Under the pieces are notes generated by a model. The model was not told the origin of the DNA, did no database searches, and saw only the letters and a program-made list of their open reading frames with translations. Positions 1 through 8,531 of a stretch of 64,000 nucleotides of DNA are shown in pieces (the first letter of the stretch is position 1; every line of letters starts with the position of its first letter). This stretch comes from Thalassovita autumnalis. GTDB taxonomy: Bacteria; Pseudomonadota; Alphaproteobacteria; Rhodobacterales; Rhodobacteraceae. The stretch is taken from the NCBI RefSeq assembly GCF_001458255.1, contig NZ_CYSB01000005.1, forward strand, positions 1 to 64,000, written 5' to 3'. The position numbers and the translations under genes were made by a program.

Positions 1-106
1 CCATGGAACTGGCGCCCCGAAAAAGCCTGAAACCGCCCCGATACCGGACGGATACCCTTTTCTTTTGCTTTCAAGCAAAGCTGACCGAAGGGTTGGTTTT
101 GATTTA

Positions 107-121
107 ATTGACATGGTCAAT
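107..121. promoter_or_regulatory. Inverted repeat upstream of maiA, possible operator
   Basis: The inverted repeat ATTGAC-ATG-GTCAAT lies about 74 bases before the maiA start. A dyad of this size in a promoter region suggests a regulator site, but I cannot name the regulator. The spacing of three bases does not fit an FNR box, which has four. Bases 1-106 hold no gene I can support; 64-79 contain a short perfect palindrome (TTTGCTT, two-base loop, AAGCAAA). Confidence 0.35.
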
Positions 122-194
122 GAATCTTATGAAGATGTTGCCAGCCAAAACAGAATGTAGTTAACATGTGCATTACTTGTCGGGGAGGACGGTC

Positions 195-872
195 ATGCAG
201 AACGAAGCGATCAAACTGGAAGAGGGGCCGAAGTTCTACGGCTACTTCCGGTCGTCGTCTTCCTACCGCTGCCGCATCGCCTTCAACCTGAAAGGCCTCG
301 ACTACACCTTTGAACCGGTTCACCTGAAAAACGGCGCCCAGAAAGAGGCCGCGTTTGCTGCGCTGAACCCGCAACAGTTGCTTCCGGTTCTGGTGACCCC
401 TGAGGGCACGGTGCTGCGTCAGTCGCTTGCGATCCTGGAATGGCTGGATGAACGTCACCCAGACGTGCCGCTCTTGCCGCAGGATCTGGATCAGCGCGCC
501 AAGGTGCGTGGCTTTGCCCAGTCCATCGCGTGTGAAATCCATCCGCTGCAAAACCTGCGTGTCCTGCAGCACCTGAAGGGCCCCTTGGGCGCGGATGAGG
601 CGGCGGTCATGGACTGGCTGCATCGTTGGATTGGCGACGGGCTCACCGCCTGCGAGGCGCTGCTGCAGGAAGAGGGCACGGACAGCCGATTCTGCTTCGG
701 CGATACGCCGGGGCTGGCCGATATTTGTCTGGTGCCACAAGTGTTTTCCGCCGAACGGTTCGGCGTTGATATTTCCGGGTTGCACCGGGTGCGGGAGGTC
801 TGCAACGCTTGCGCAGACCTGCCGGCCTTTGCTGCGGCCCACCCGGCCAAACAGCCGGACTTTGAGCCCTGA
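195..872 (+). CDS. maiA: Maleylacetoacetate isomerase (zeta-class glutathione transferase)
   Basis: A 225-residue GST-fold protein. It would isomerise maleylacetoacetate to fumarylacetoacetate in homogentisate (Tyr/Phe) breakdown, using glutathione in the cytosol. The thioredoxin-like N-terminus carries the zeta-class serine-rich signature SSSSYRCR at residues 20-27, followed by a helical C-terminal domain with FGDTPGLADICLVPQ. I chose ATG 195 because GGAGG sits 7 bases upstream; an in-frame GTG at 168 has no ribosome site and adds non-conserved residues. The other homogentisate genes are not in the window. It is followed after 90 bases by a TRAP transporter, which could import a related organic acid, but that link is inference. 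Maleylpyruvate isomerase is the main alternative. Confidence 0.85.
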   Translation: MQNEAIKLEEGPKFYGYFRSSSSYRCRIAFNLKGLDYTFEPVHLKNGAQKEAAFAALNPQQLLPVLVTPEGTVLRQSLAILEWLDERHPDVPLLPQDLDQRAKVRGFAQSIACEIHPLQNLRVLQHLKGPLGADEAAVMDWLHRWIGDGLTACEALLQEEGTDSRFCFGDTPGLADICLVPQVFSAERFGVDISGLHRVREVCNACADLPAFAAAHPAKQPDFEP

Positions 873-961
873 AAAGGGTGCCGCGTTCGCCCGAGGAGGG
901 GCGGACGCTCATCACATCCCGCGCATGCGGGGCAACGAAGACGGTCCATGGGAGGAAAGAC

Positions 962-1996
962 ATGACCATTTTGAAAAACGCTCTGCGTGGTGCGGCAACT
1001 GCCGCTGTACTGATGGGCACAGCCGCAACGGCTTTTGCCGCTGAGGTGACGCTGAACCTGCACCAGTTCCTGCCGGCGCAGGCGAACGTGCCAAAGCACA
1101 TCCTGGATGTCTGGGCTGACAAGGTCGAAGCCGACTCCAACGGTCGTATCGAAATTGCACGCTACCCCGCCATGCAGCTGGGCGGCACCCCGCCCGAGCT
1201 GATCGGTCAGGTGCAGGACGGTGTGGCAGACATCGTTTGGACCGTTGGTGGCTATTCGCCCGGTCGTTTCCCGCAGGCCGAAGTGTTCGAACTGCCCTTC
1301 ATGATGACCAACGCCGAAGCCACCAGCCGCGCCTATTGGGAATATGCCGAAGCCAACATGCTGGACAAGGAATATGCCCCCTTCAAGATCATCGCGCTGT
1401 GGGTTCACGGCCCGGGCCTGATCCACTCGAAAGAGCCGATCACCTCGGTATCGGATCTGAACGGTGTGAAACTGCGCGCCCCGACCCGCGTGACCAACAA
1501 GATGTTCTCGTCGCTGGGCGCAACCCCGGTGGGCATGCCGGTTCCGGCCGTGCCTGAGGCGCTGTCGAAAGGCGTGATCGACGCAACCGTTATTCCGTGG
1601 GAAGTGACCGGCGCCCTGAAAGTGCCTGAACTGGTGGAAAACCACACCTCCTTCGGTGACAGCTCGCTCTACACCACCACCTTCATCTTTGCGATGAACA
1701 AAGAGAAGTACATGGCGCTGCCGGATGACCTGAAGGCCGTGATTGACGCCAACTCGGGCGCTGACACCTCGGCTTGGGCTGGTAAAACCATGCAGGCTTA
1801 TGATGCGCCGGGCCTGAAACAGGCGATGGAGCGTGGCAACAACATCATCGAACTGTCCGACGATCAGGTTGCTGAATGGAAAGCTGCCGCCGCCAATGAA
1901 GAGGCCGACTGGGTCGCTGAAATGAACGGCAAAGGCTTTGACGGTCAGGCGCTGCTGGATCAGGCCAAAGCGCTGATCAAACAGCACAGCATGTAA
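962..1996 (+). CDS. dctP: TRAP transporter solute-binding protein, DctP family
   Basis: A 344-residue periplasmic binding protein that captures a small organic acid and delivers it to the TRAP permease. Residues 1-26 form a signal peptide (basic start, hydrophobic core, AFA-type cleavage). The mature part has the DctP layout, including the binding-site stretch with LRAPTR (residues about 170-175) and the later VPEALSKGVID. ATG 962 is preceded by GGAGGAA, which rules out the longer in-frame start at 878. It is first of three genes with dctQ and dctM. The substrate cannot be told from sequence; a carboxylate is usual for the family. Confidence 0.93.
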   Translation: MTILKNALRGAATAAVLMGTAATAFAAEVTLNLHQFLPAQANVPKHILDVWADKVEADSNGRIEIARYPAMQLGGTPPELIGQVQDGVADIVWTVGGYSPGRFPQAEVFELPFMMTNAEATSRAYWEYAEANMLDKEYAPFKIIALWVHGPGLIHSKEPITSVSDLNGVKLRAPTRVTNKMFSSLGATPVGMPVPAVPEALSKGVIDATVIPWEVTGALKVPELVENHTSFGDSSLYTTTFIFAMNKEKYMALPDDLKAVIDANSGADTSAWAGKTMQAYDAPGLKQAMERGNNIIELSDDQVAEWKAAAANEEADWVAEMNGKGFDGQALLDQAKALIKQHSM

Positions 1997-2117
1997 TCCC
2001 GGACGGGATCTTAACGATGGGCCGCGGCGGTGACGCCGTGGCCCTTGCAACACACGGGGCGCGCAGCTGCCTCGGACTGCTTAGCGGGCCACACTCAGGC
2101 CTGAAAAGGGGATAACA

Positions 2118-2702
2118 ATGCATCGGTTCATGACTGGACTTGCGCGCGCGATGGCGATGCTGGGGGGCGTGGTGCTGACCGCGTTGATCCTGATCACCTG
2201 TGTGTCGGTTCTGGGGCGTACGCTCAACACAATGCTGCACAGCGGGCTGGCCGAAGCCGTGCTGGGTGGCTTTGCCAAGACATTGCTGGACACGGGCGTT
2301 GGCCCGATCCTTGGGGATTTCGAACTGGTGGAAGCCGGGATTGCCTTCTCGATCTTTGCGTTCCTGCCGCTTTGCCAGATCACCGGGGGCCACGCCTCTG
2401 TCGACATCTTTACCTCAAAACTTCCGGTGCGGGTGAACCGCTTCATCACGCTGGTTGGCGAAGTGCTGTTTGCACTGGTGCTGGCGCTGATCGCGTGGCG
2501 TCTTTACGCCGGGATGCAGTCCAAGATGCTTTACGGTGAAACCACCTTCCTGCTGCAATTCCCGATCTGGTGGGCCTATGCCGCCAGCTTTGCCGCGGCC
2601 CTGCTGGCTGCTGTTGTCTCTGCCTATGTTGCCGTCGTGCGTTTGGGCGAATTTCTCACCAACCGCGAGATTATCGCCGCACAGGAAGGGGCGGAGCATT
2701 GA
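2118..2702 (+). CDS. dctQ: TRAP transporter small permease, DctQ family
   Basis: A 194-residue inner-membrane protein with about four hydrophobic segments, as expected for DctQ, which pairs with DctM and helps couple the binding protein to sodium-driven uptake. Hydrophobic runs lie near residues 14-35, 70-90, 108-130 and 148-172. The start ATG 2118 follows AAAGGGGAT. A 121-base gap separates it from dctP. Its TGA stop overlaps the next gene's start, so translation of the two permease subunits is probably coupled. Confidence 0.9.
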   Translation: MHRFMTGLARAMAMLGGVVLTALILITCVSVLGRTLNTMLHSGLAEAVLGGFAKTLLDTGVGPILGDFELVEAGIAFSIFAFLPLCQITGGHASVDIFTSKLPVRVNRFITLVGEVLFALVLALIAWRLYAGMQSKMLYGETTFLLQFPIWWAYAASFAAALLAAVVSAYVAVVRLGEFLTNREIIAAQEGAEH

Positions 2703-4021
2703 CTAACCTTGAAATCGGGCTGACGTCCTTCCCAGTCCTTCTGTTGATGATCTTCCTGCGGATCCCAATCGGCCTGTCGATGTTTCTGGTCGGCCTTGGG
2801 GGGCTCTACTTCGTCACGGGTACGCCCAATATGGCGATGGCAAAGCTGAAGAATGAAACCTATTCGACCTTCTCCAGTTACTCGCTGTCGATTGTGCCGA
2901 TGTTCATCCTGATGGGCCATTTCGCCACCCTTGGCGGCATGAGCCAGGCACTGTTCAAAGCGGCGGAGGCCTTCCTGGGCCACCGCAAAGGGGGCGTGGC
3001 CATGGCCGCTGTTGGCGCCTGTGCCGGCTTTGGGTCGATCTGCGGTTCGTCACTGGCAACTGCGGCCACGATGAGCCAGGTCGCCCTGCCGGAACTGCGC
3101 CGTTACGGCTATTCCGGCGGCTTTTCCACCGCGACGCTGGCGGCGGGGGGCACGCTGGGCATTCTGATACCGCCCTCGGTCATTCTGGTGATCTATGCGA
3201 TCCTGACCGAACAGAACATCGCCAAGCTGTTCCTTGCGGCCTTCGTGCCCGGCATTCTGGCGGCGATCGGCTATATGATCACCATTTCGATCTACGTGCG
3301 GATGCATCCTGACAGCGCGGGTGTGCGCGAACCGATCCCCATGGGGGAACGGCTGCGGGCGCTGGCCGATGTCTGGCCGGTTCTGTTGGTCTTCGTTGCG
3401 GTTGTTGGCGGCATCTACGCAGGTGTCTTCACCCCAACCGAAGGCGCCGCTGTGGGGGCCTTTGGCACCGGTCTGATCGCCTTCCTGAACGGCGGGCTGA
3501 CCAAATCCAGCCTGATCGGCAGCTTCACCGCCACCGCCAAGAACACCGCGATGATCTTCTTCATCGTGTTGGGCGCCGGGTTCTACAACGGCTTCCTGGC
3601 GCTGACACAGGTGCCGCAGGAACTGTCGAACTACGTGGTCGGTCTGGGCTATAGCCCCTGGGCAATTCTGGCGATCATTCTGGCGCTCTATCTGGTCTTT
3701 GGCTGCCTGATGGACAGCCTGTCGATGATCCTGCTGACGATCCCGATCTTCTTCCCGATCATCTCGACCCTCGATTTCGGTCTGACGATGGAAGAAACCG
3801 CGATCTGGTTCGGGATCATCGTGCTGATCGTGGTTGAGGTTGGGCTGATCACGCCGCCGGTGGGGATGAACCTGTTTGTCATCAACTCGATGGACCGCCT
3901 GACCCCGATGGTCGAAACCTATAAGGCTGTGATGTATTTCGTCGCCTCCGACATCGTGCGGGTGGTCATCCTTGTGGCCTTCCCAGGTATCACCCTGTTC
4001 CTGTTGCGGATCTTCCACTAA
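2699..4021 (+). CDS. dctM: TRAP transporter large permease, DctM family
   Basis: A 440-residue channel subunit of the TRAP transporter with many membrane spans and the typical glycine-rich segments (TLGILIPPSVILVIYAIL region near residue 155, EVGLITPPVGMNLFV near residue 380). The start is a TTG that overlaps the dctQ stop in the string CATTGACT. No ATG is suitably placed, the protein homology begins here, and AGGAAGGGG upstream supplies the ribosome site. Longer in-frame extensions into dctQ give unconserved sequence. It completes a dctPQM operon ended by the hairpin at 4045. Confidence 0.92.
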   Translation: MTNLEIGLTSFPVLLLMIFLRIPIGLSMFLVGLGGLYFVTGTPNMAMAKLKNETYSTFSSYSLSIVPMFILMGHFATLGGMSQALFKAAEAFLGHRKGGVAMAAVGACAGFGSICGSSLATAATMSQVALPELRRYGYSGGFSTATLAAGGTLGILIPPSVILVIYAILTEQNIAKLFLAAFVPGILAAIGYMITISIYVRMHPDSAGVREPIPMGERLRALADVWPVLLVFVAVVGGIYAGVFTPTEGAAVGAFGTGLIAFLNGGLTKSSLIGSFTATAKNTAMIFFIVLGAGFYNGFLALTQVPQELSNYVVGLGYSPWAILAIILALYLVFGCLMDSLSMILLTIPIFFPIISTLDFGLTMEETAIWFGIIVLIVVEVGLITPPVGMNLFVINSMDRLTPMVETYKAVMYFVASDIVRVVILVAFPGITLFLLRIFH

Positions 4022-4044
4022 GGGCGGGATCGAAGTGACATCAA

Positions 4045-4073
4045 AAAGGGCCGGGGGAAACTCCGGCCCTTTG
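4045..4073 (+). terminator. Rho-independent-like terminator after dctM
   Basis: AAAGGGCCGG pairs perfectly with CCGGCCCTTT across an 8-base loop, 24 bases after the dctM stop. Confidence 0.8.
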
Positions 4074-4222
4074 ACTTAGCCGGCTGTAGCTGTTCAAGTC
4101 GGGCGACGGCTTGATCTGTCGCAAGGCCCGCGTGCCGAAAGCGTGGCCCAATATGCGGCAAAGGGATTTAAGGGAATGTGGTGCGGCCTCAGCGCGTCAC
4201 ACCTCAAGAAAAGGAATTGCCC

Positions 4223-5197
4223 ATGGCCACCAGTGCCGATGATCTGACCCACAGCAAGCTGGAACACTACCCGATCACCATCTTTGCTATCATCATGGGG
4301 CTGTCCGGCCTGACCCTTGCGGTGCAATCGGCGGGGCAGAACCTGGGCTTTGGTCCGGGGCTGGCGCATGGGCTTTATGGAATCACCGGTTTCCTGTTTT
4401 TCCTGCTGCTCATGGGCTATGCAGCGAAATGCCTGCAATACCCGCAGGCGGTGCTGGCCGAATGGCGCCACCCGGTGAAAATGGCTTTTTTCCCGGCGAT
4501 CTCGATCTCGCTTCTGCTCCTCGGGGTGGCCAGCCTCAGCCGTCACGCCCAATTGGCTGAGGCGCTGTGGCTGATCGGCATGGGGATGCAGGCGGTGCTG
4601 ACGCTGGCGGTGGTGTCGGGCTGGATCTCGGCCCGGTCGTTTCAGACCGGACACCTCAGCCCCGCGTGGTTCATTCCGGCGGTGGGCAACGTCTTTGTGC
4701 CGATCGCGGGCGTGCCGTTGGGCTACTTTGAGCTTAGCTGGTATTTCATGTCGGTGGGTCTTGTCTTCTGGGGTGTTCTGATGGCGCTGGTGATGAACCG
4801 GCTGATCTTTCACGACCCGCTGCCGGGCCGGTTGCAGCCGACACTTGTTATCCTGATCGCGCCGCCTGCGGTGGCCTTTCTGGCTTGGGTCCGCCTGTAT
4901 GGTGAGGTCGATGCGCTGGCGCGTCTGTTGATCAACGCGGCCTATTTCTTCACGCTGCTGGTGGCACTGCAACTGCCCCGCATCCTGCGGCTGCCCTTTG
5001 CGCTCAGCTTCTGGGCGCTGAGCTTTCCTTTTGCGGCGGTGACCATCGCCAGCTTCACCTTCGCCGCCAACACCGACAGCACCGCCCATCTGTGGATCGG
5101 AACGGTCCTGCTGGTGGTTTTGAGCGTGATCATCATCGGCCTGCTGCTGCGCACCCTGAAAGCGGTCCGCCAGGGTGAGATCTGCGTGCCGGACTAG
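4223..5197 (+). CDS. SLAC1/TehA-type anion permease (tellurite resistance/dicarboxylate transporter family)
   Basis: A 324-residue integral membrane protein with about ten hydrophobic segments. The pattern beginning HYPITIFAIIMGLSGLT near residue 15 and the later PAWFIPAVGNVFVPIAG are typical of the voltage-independent SLAC1/TehA/Mae1 fold. Members pass anions such as malate, sulfite or chloride, and TehA homologues are linked to tellurite resistance. The actual substrate here is unknown. ATG 4223 follows AAAAGGAA; an upstream in-frame start at 4178 lacks a ribosome site. It is transcribed alone, convergent with the acyl-CoA dehydrogenase. Confidence 0.8.
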   Translation: MATSADDLTHSKLEHYPITIFAIIMGLSGLTLAVQSAGQNLGFGPGLAHGLYGITGFLFFLLLMGYAAKCLQYPQAVLAEWRHPVKMAFFPAISISLLLLGVASLSRHAQLAEALWLIGMGMQAVLTLAVVSGWISARSFQTGHLSPAWFIPAVGNVFVPIAGVPLGYFELSWYFMSVGLVFWGVLMALVMNRLIFHDPLPGRLQPTLVILIAPPAVAFLAWVRLYGEVDALARLLINAAYFFTLLVALQLPRILRLPFALSFWALSFPFAAVTIASFTFAANTDSTAHLWIGTVLLVVLSVIIIGLLLRTLKAVRQGEICVPD

Positions 5198-5220
5198 GCT
5201 TCACTGTTTCAAAAATACTC

Positions 5221-5247
5221 AAAAAAAGACGGCCCCCGCAGGGGCCG
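5221..5247 (-). terminator. Terminator of the acyl-CoA dehydrogenase gene
   Basis: CGGCCCC/GGGGCCG hairpin with a four-base loop. On the minus strand it is followed by a run of U, so it ends transcription of the gene at 5287-6975. It may also slow the convergent permease transcript. Confidence 0.8.
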
Positions 5248-5286
5248 CATCAGTCGGGGAAAAATCCGGAGTAGGCTGCCGTGCGA

Positions 5287-6975
5287 TCAGCCCAGCAGGC
5301 GACGTGCAATCACCTGTGCCTGAATTTCCGCAGCACCCTCAAAGATGTTGAGGATCCGGGCGTCACAGAGGATACGGCTGATCTGGTATTCCAGCGCAAA
5401 CCCGTTGCCGCCGTGGATCTGCAGCGCGTTGTCCGCCGAGGCCCAGGCCACGCGGGCGCCCAGCAGCTTGGCCATGCCGGCCTCCAGATCGCAGCGCTGA
5501 TCGTGGTCCTTTTCCCACGCCGAGAAATAGGTCAGCTGACGCGCCACCATGATCTCCACCGCCATCATCGCCAGTTTGCCGGACACCCGGGGGAAGTGGA
5601 TCAGCGACTTGCCGAACTGTTTGCGGTCATTGGCATATTGCATGCCGACCTCCAGCGCGTTCTGGGCCACACCAATGGCGCGTGCCGCGGTCTGGATGCG
5701 GGCTGCCTCAAAGGTTTTCATCAGCTGTTTGAAGCCCTGACCTTCGACGCCGCCCAGCAGGTTTTCACCCTTCACCTTGAAGCCGTCAAAGCCCAGTTCG
5801 TATTCTTTCATGCCACGGTAACCCAGCACCTCAATCTCACCGCCGGTCATACCCTCGGTTGGGAAGGGGTTGGCATCATCGCCCGGGGTCTTCTCAGCCA
5901 GGAACATCGACAGGCCGCGATGGTCTTTGCTGTCAGGATCGGTGCGTGCCAGCAGAGTCATGACATGGGTCCGCGCCGCATGGGTGATCCATGTTTTGTT
6001 GCCGGTCACCGTGTAATCGCCATCTTCGCCCTTCACCGCGCGGGTCCGCAGCGACCCAAGGTCCGAGCCGGTGTTGGGTTCGGTAAAGACGGCGGTGGGC
6101 AGGGTTTCGCCGCTGGACAGTTTCGGCAGCCACTGTTCTTTCTGCGCGTCGGTGCCGCCGGCCAGGATCAGCTCCGCCGCAATCTCAGACCGGGTGCCAA
6201 GGGAGCCCACGCCGATATAGCCGCGTGACAGTTCCTCGGAGACCACGACCATTGACGCTTTGGACAGGCCCAGCCCGCCGTATTCCTCGGGGATGGTCAG
6301 GCCAAAGACGCCCATCTCAGCCAGTTCCTCGATGACCTCCATCGGGATCAGCTCATCCTTCAGATGCCATTCATGGGCATTGGGCACCACACGTTCGTCC
6401 GCGTAGCGGCGGAATTGATCGCGGATCATTTCCAGCTCTTCGTCCAGACCCGTGGCGCCGAAGGTGGCGAAGCCTGCGTTGTCCTGCATCAGCTCAACCA
6501 GCGCAGCGCGTGCGGCCTGGCTGTTGCCGCTGTCACACAGCGTCATCACCGCCGGCTGCATCAGGCCGCGCATTTCATCCTGGGTCAGGCCCAGATCCTG
6601 CAGGCGGATGATTTCATTCTGGCTCATCGGGATGCCGCCGTAGATCTGCCAGAGATATTCACCAAAGGCGATCTGGTGGATCAGCTGCTCCATCTTGCCG
6701 AACTTGCCCTCGGCCGACAGTTTCTCGGCCCAGGCCTGCATCTGCTTCAGCGAAAAGGCGTAGGTCGCAAGCCAGGCCAGCCCATGGGCGGCGGTTTGGT
6801 TTTCTTCCAGCAGGCCACCTGACACGCGGCCATCCAGCGAAACGGTTTCACGTACCCGCGCAGTGGCCGTTTCCAGCAGCGCCTCAACCGGGGCTACAGC
6901 CGCACCGGTGAGGGTCAGAAGATCAGGAAGAAGGGCGTCTTGGGTCATTGTCACGTCCTGTCCGTCATGTGCCAT
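5287..6975 (-). CDS. mcd: Acyl-CoA dehydrogenase, (2S)-methylsuccinyl-CoA dehydrogenase type
   Basis: A 562-residue FAD enzyme. The C-terminal two-thirds (from about residue 175) is a standard acyl-CoA dehydrogenase with the FTEPNTGSDLG, GNKTWITHAA and ALQIHGGNGF motifs and a terminal IFEGAAEIQ. The first ~170 residues form an extra domain (AAHGLAWLATYAFSLKQM). That long N-terminal domain is what I recall for methylsuccinyl-CoA dehydrogenase, which makes mesaconyl-CoA in the ethylmalonyl-CoA pathway of acetate assimilation. Two starts are possible: ATG 6975 behind AGAGGA (used here) and ATG 6948 behind AGGAC. A methylmalonyl-CoA epimerase of the same pathway lies at 54630. A generic long-form dehydrogenase is the alternative. 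Confidence 0.8.
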   Translation of the reverse strand: MAHDGQDVTMTQDALLPDLLTLTGAAVAPVEALLETATARVRETVSLDGRVSGGLLEENQTAAHGLAWLATYAFSLKQMQAWAEKLSAEGKFGKMEQLIHQIAFGEYLWQIYGGIPMSQNEIIRLQDLGLTQDEMRGLMQPAVMTLCDSGNSQAARAALVELMQDNAGFATFGATGLDEELEMIRDQFRRYADERVVPNAHEWHLKDELIPMEVIEELAEMGVFGLTIPEEYGGLGLSKASMVVVSEELSRGYIGVGSLGTRSEIAAELILAGGTDAQKEQWLPKLSSGETLPTAVFTEPNTGSDLGSLRTRAVKGEDGDYTVTGNKTWITHAARTHVMTLLARTDPDSKDHRGLSMFLAEKTPGDDANPFPTEGMTGGEIEVLGYRGMKEYELGFDGFKVKGENLLGGVEGQGFKQLMKTFEAARIQTAARAIGVAQNALEVGMQYANDRKQFGKSLIHFPRVSGKLAMMAVEIMVARQLTYFSAWEKDHDQRCDLEAGMAKLLGARVAWASADNALQIHGGNGFALEYQISRILCDARILNIFEGAAEIQAQVIARRLLG

Positions 6976-7155
6976 GATTACGTTCCTCTTGTGCTACACC
7001 ATTACGACTTCGGCGCTGGCTGTCAAAATGCTGCACTGTGCATATCCACTTTGCATCTGCAGCGCAACAAAAATACCCATACGTACTAATTCTAGTTCAT
7101 AAATTACCCTTGCGTTTCTTGTGCCGCTTTCGCCTCCATCGTGGTAAGAGGCCAC

Positions 7156-7926
7156 ATGGACACGCTTTTTTCTCTGCTGAGCCCCGAGTTATATTTGTTC
7201 GCCTTCATCGTCGCACTGGGTGCCGGGGTGATCAAAGGCATGGTGGGATTCGCGATGCCGATGATCCTGATTTCCGGTCTCAGCTCGGTCATTTCGCCTG
7301 AATTGGCGCTGGCGGGTCTGATGTTGCCCACCCTGGCAACTAACGGCTGGCAGGCCCTGCGGCAGGGGCGACAGGCGGCCTGGGAATCGATGAAGCGGTT
7401 TCGCTGGTTCATGATTGTGGGTGGCCTTGCCATCATCAGCAGTGCCCAGCTGGTGCGTTACCTTGATCCCGAAACCATGTTGCTGATGATCGGCGCGCCG
7501 GTCACCGTATTTGCGGTGATCCAGCTGCTGGGCGTGCAGCTGCGCCTGCCGGAAAAGGGGCGCGGATTGATCGAAGTGGCGATTGGTCTGGTGGCCGGGT
7601 TTATCGGCGGGCTCTCGGGGGTATGGGGGCCTCCGACGGTGATGTATCTCACCGCGCTGGAGACCCCTAAGGGAGAGCAGCTGCGCATCCAAGGCGTGAT
7701 CTACGGCTTGGGGGCGCTGGCGCTGTTCATGGCACACATCAGTTCCGGAGTGGTGACAAAGGACACGGTGGTCTTTTCCGCATCCCTGCTGGTGCCAGCG
7801 CTTTTGGGAACCTGGATTGGTTTCCAACTGCATGAGCGGATCGATCAGGCCGCGTTCAAAAAGGCAACGCTGATCGTTCTGCTGGTCGCGGCGCTCAACC
7901 TGATGCGCCGCGCTTTGATCGGTTAG
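7156..7926 (+). CDS. TauE/SafE-family membrane permease
   Basis: A 256-residue membrane protein with about seven or eight hydrophobic segments. The family motif GAGVIKGMVGFAMPMI occurs near residue 22, and a second copy-like motif FIGGLSGVWGPPTVMYL near residue 155. This two-half arrangement is typical of sulfite/sulfonate-type exporters (TauE/SafE, formerly DUF81). The substrate cannot be assigned. ATG 7156 follows AAGAGG with good spacing; the in-frame GTG at 7141 is less likely. The last four bases overlap the end of the convergent XRE regulator gene. Confidence 0.82.
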   Translation: MDTLFSLLSPELYLFAFIVALGAGVIKGMVGFAMPMILISGLSSVISPELALAGLMLPTLATNGWQALRQGRQAAWESMKRFRWFMIVGGLAIISSAQLVRYLDPETMLLMIGAPVTVFAVIQLLGVQLRLPEKGRGLIEVAIGLVAGFIGGLSGVWGPPTVMYLTALETPKGEQLRIQGVIYGLGALALFMAHISSGVVTKDTVVFSASLLVPALLGTWIGFQLHERIDQAAFKKATLIVLLVAALNLMRRALIG

Positions 7927-8297
7927 GCGCCGCTGTTGTTTTCGGCAGGCACGTAACCAGCCACGGCGTCAATAAAAGACCGGATCTGGGCCTTCAGGCG
8001 ATCGTCCTGGATCTTGCTGAACACGGCGGCGATACGGGCGGTTTCTTCATCGATGACAGGGGTGGAGTCATCGGCGGTCTGATCCAGACCTTCGAAGAAG
8101 TATGCCGGCGGCACGTTCAGGATGTTGGCGATTTCGAACAGTTTGCTGGCCGAAATACGGTTGCGTCCCAACTCATATTTCTGGACCTGCTGGAACGAGA
8201 TGTTCAAACCTTTTGCGACGTCGGTCTGAGTGAGACCGCGCAGAACGCGCAGGTTCTTTAGTTTCTTACCCACATGGATATCAACTGGGTGTGACAT
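7923..8297 (-). CDS. XRE-family transcriptional regulator
   Basis: A 124-residue cytosolic DNA-binding protein. Residues about 10-66 are a Cro/C1-type helix-turn-helix (LRGLTQTDVAKGLNISFQ, then KYELGRNRIS). The remainder is a short acidic-to-helical tail ending in a segment like those of PraR-type regulators of alphaproteobacteria, which repress symbiosis or biofilm genes in rhizobia; that comparison is from memory. The start follows GGGAGAATTGC. The gene is convergent with the TauE-type permease (4-base overlap) and divergent from the LysR-headed regulator, sharing a 234-base promoter region with an AATCAATTGATT palindrome at 8352. Confidence 0.85.
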   Translation of the reverse strand: MSHPVDIHVGKKLKNLRVLRGLTQTDVAKGLNISFQQVQKYELGRNRISASKLFEIANILNVPPAYFFEGLDQTADDSTPVIDEETARIAAVFSKIQDDRLKAQIRSFIDAVAGYVPAENNSGA

Positions 8298-8351
8298 GCA
8301 ATTCTCCCGTTAATGAGACTACCGTAAGAAGTATTTCGGATGTGTAGTTTC

Positions 8352-8363
8352 AATCAATTGATT
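8352..8363. promoter_or_regulatory. Palindrome between divergent regulator genes
   Basis: AATCAATTGATT is a perfect 12-base palindrome 55 bases upstream of the XRE gene start, in the gap shared with the LysR-headed gene. It could be an operator for either regulator. This is inference from position only. Confidence 0.3.
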
Positions 8364-8531
8364 AGAAATTCTTCACGGAGTTAAACAGATCACCCATTGA
8401 TGTATGATTTGTTTACCGGTACTATGATCGCTGTAAATTAAGGCGTTTGCCGGGTTTTGTCTCCGCAACTTTAGCGATTGTTAACGATAACCGGGTGTTC
8501 TGGCACCCCCTCGCAACCTGAAAGGAAGGCC

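Noticed and set aside
107-121. ATTGACATGGTCAAT as an FNR site
   Set aside because: The centre spacer is three bases, not four, and the arms are TTGAC/GTCAA. Kept only as an unnamed operator candidate.
491-2053. A long minus-strand frame across maiA and dctP
   Set aside because: It spans two well-supported plus-strand genes and an intergenic gap, and its translation is arginine/glutamine-rich without any motif.
8352-8363. AATCAATTGATT as an FNR site
   Set aside because: It is a palindrome, but the half-sites face the wrong way and lack the TTGAT-N4-ATCAA spacing.
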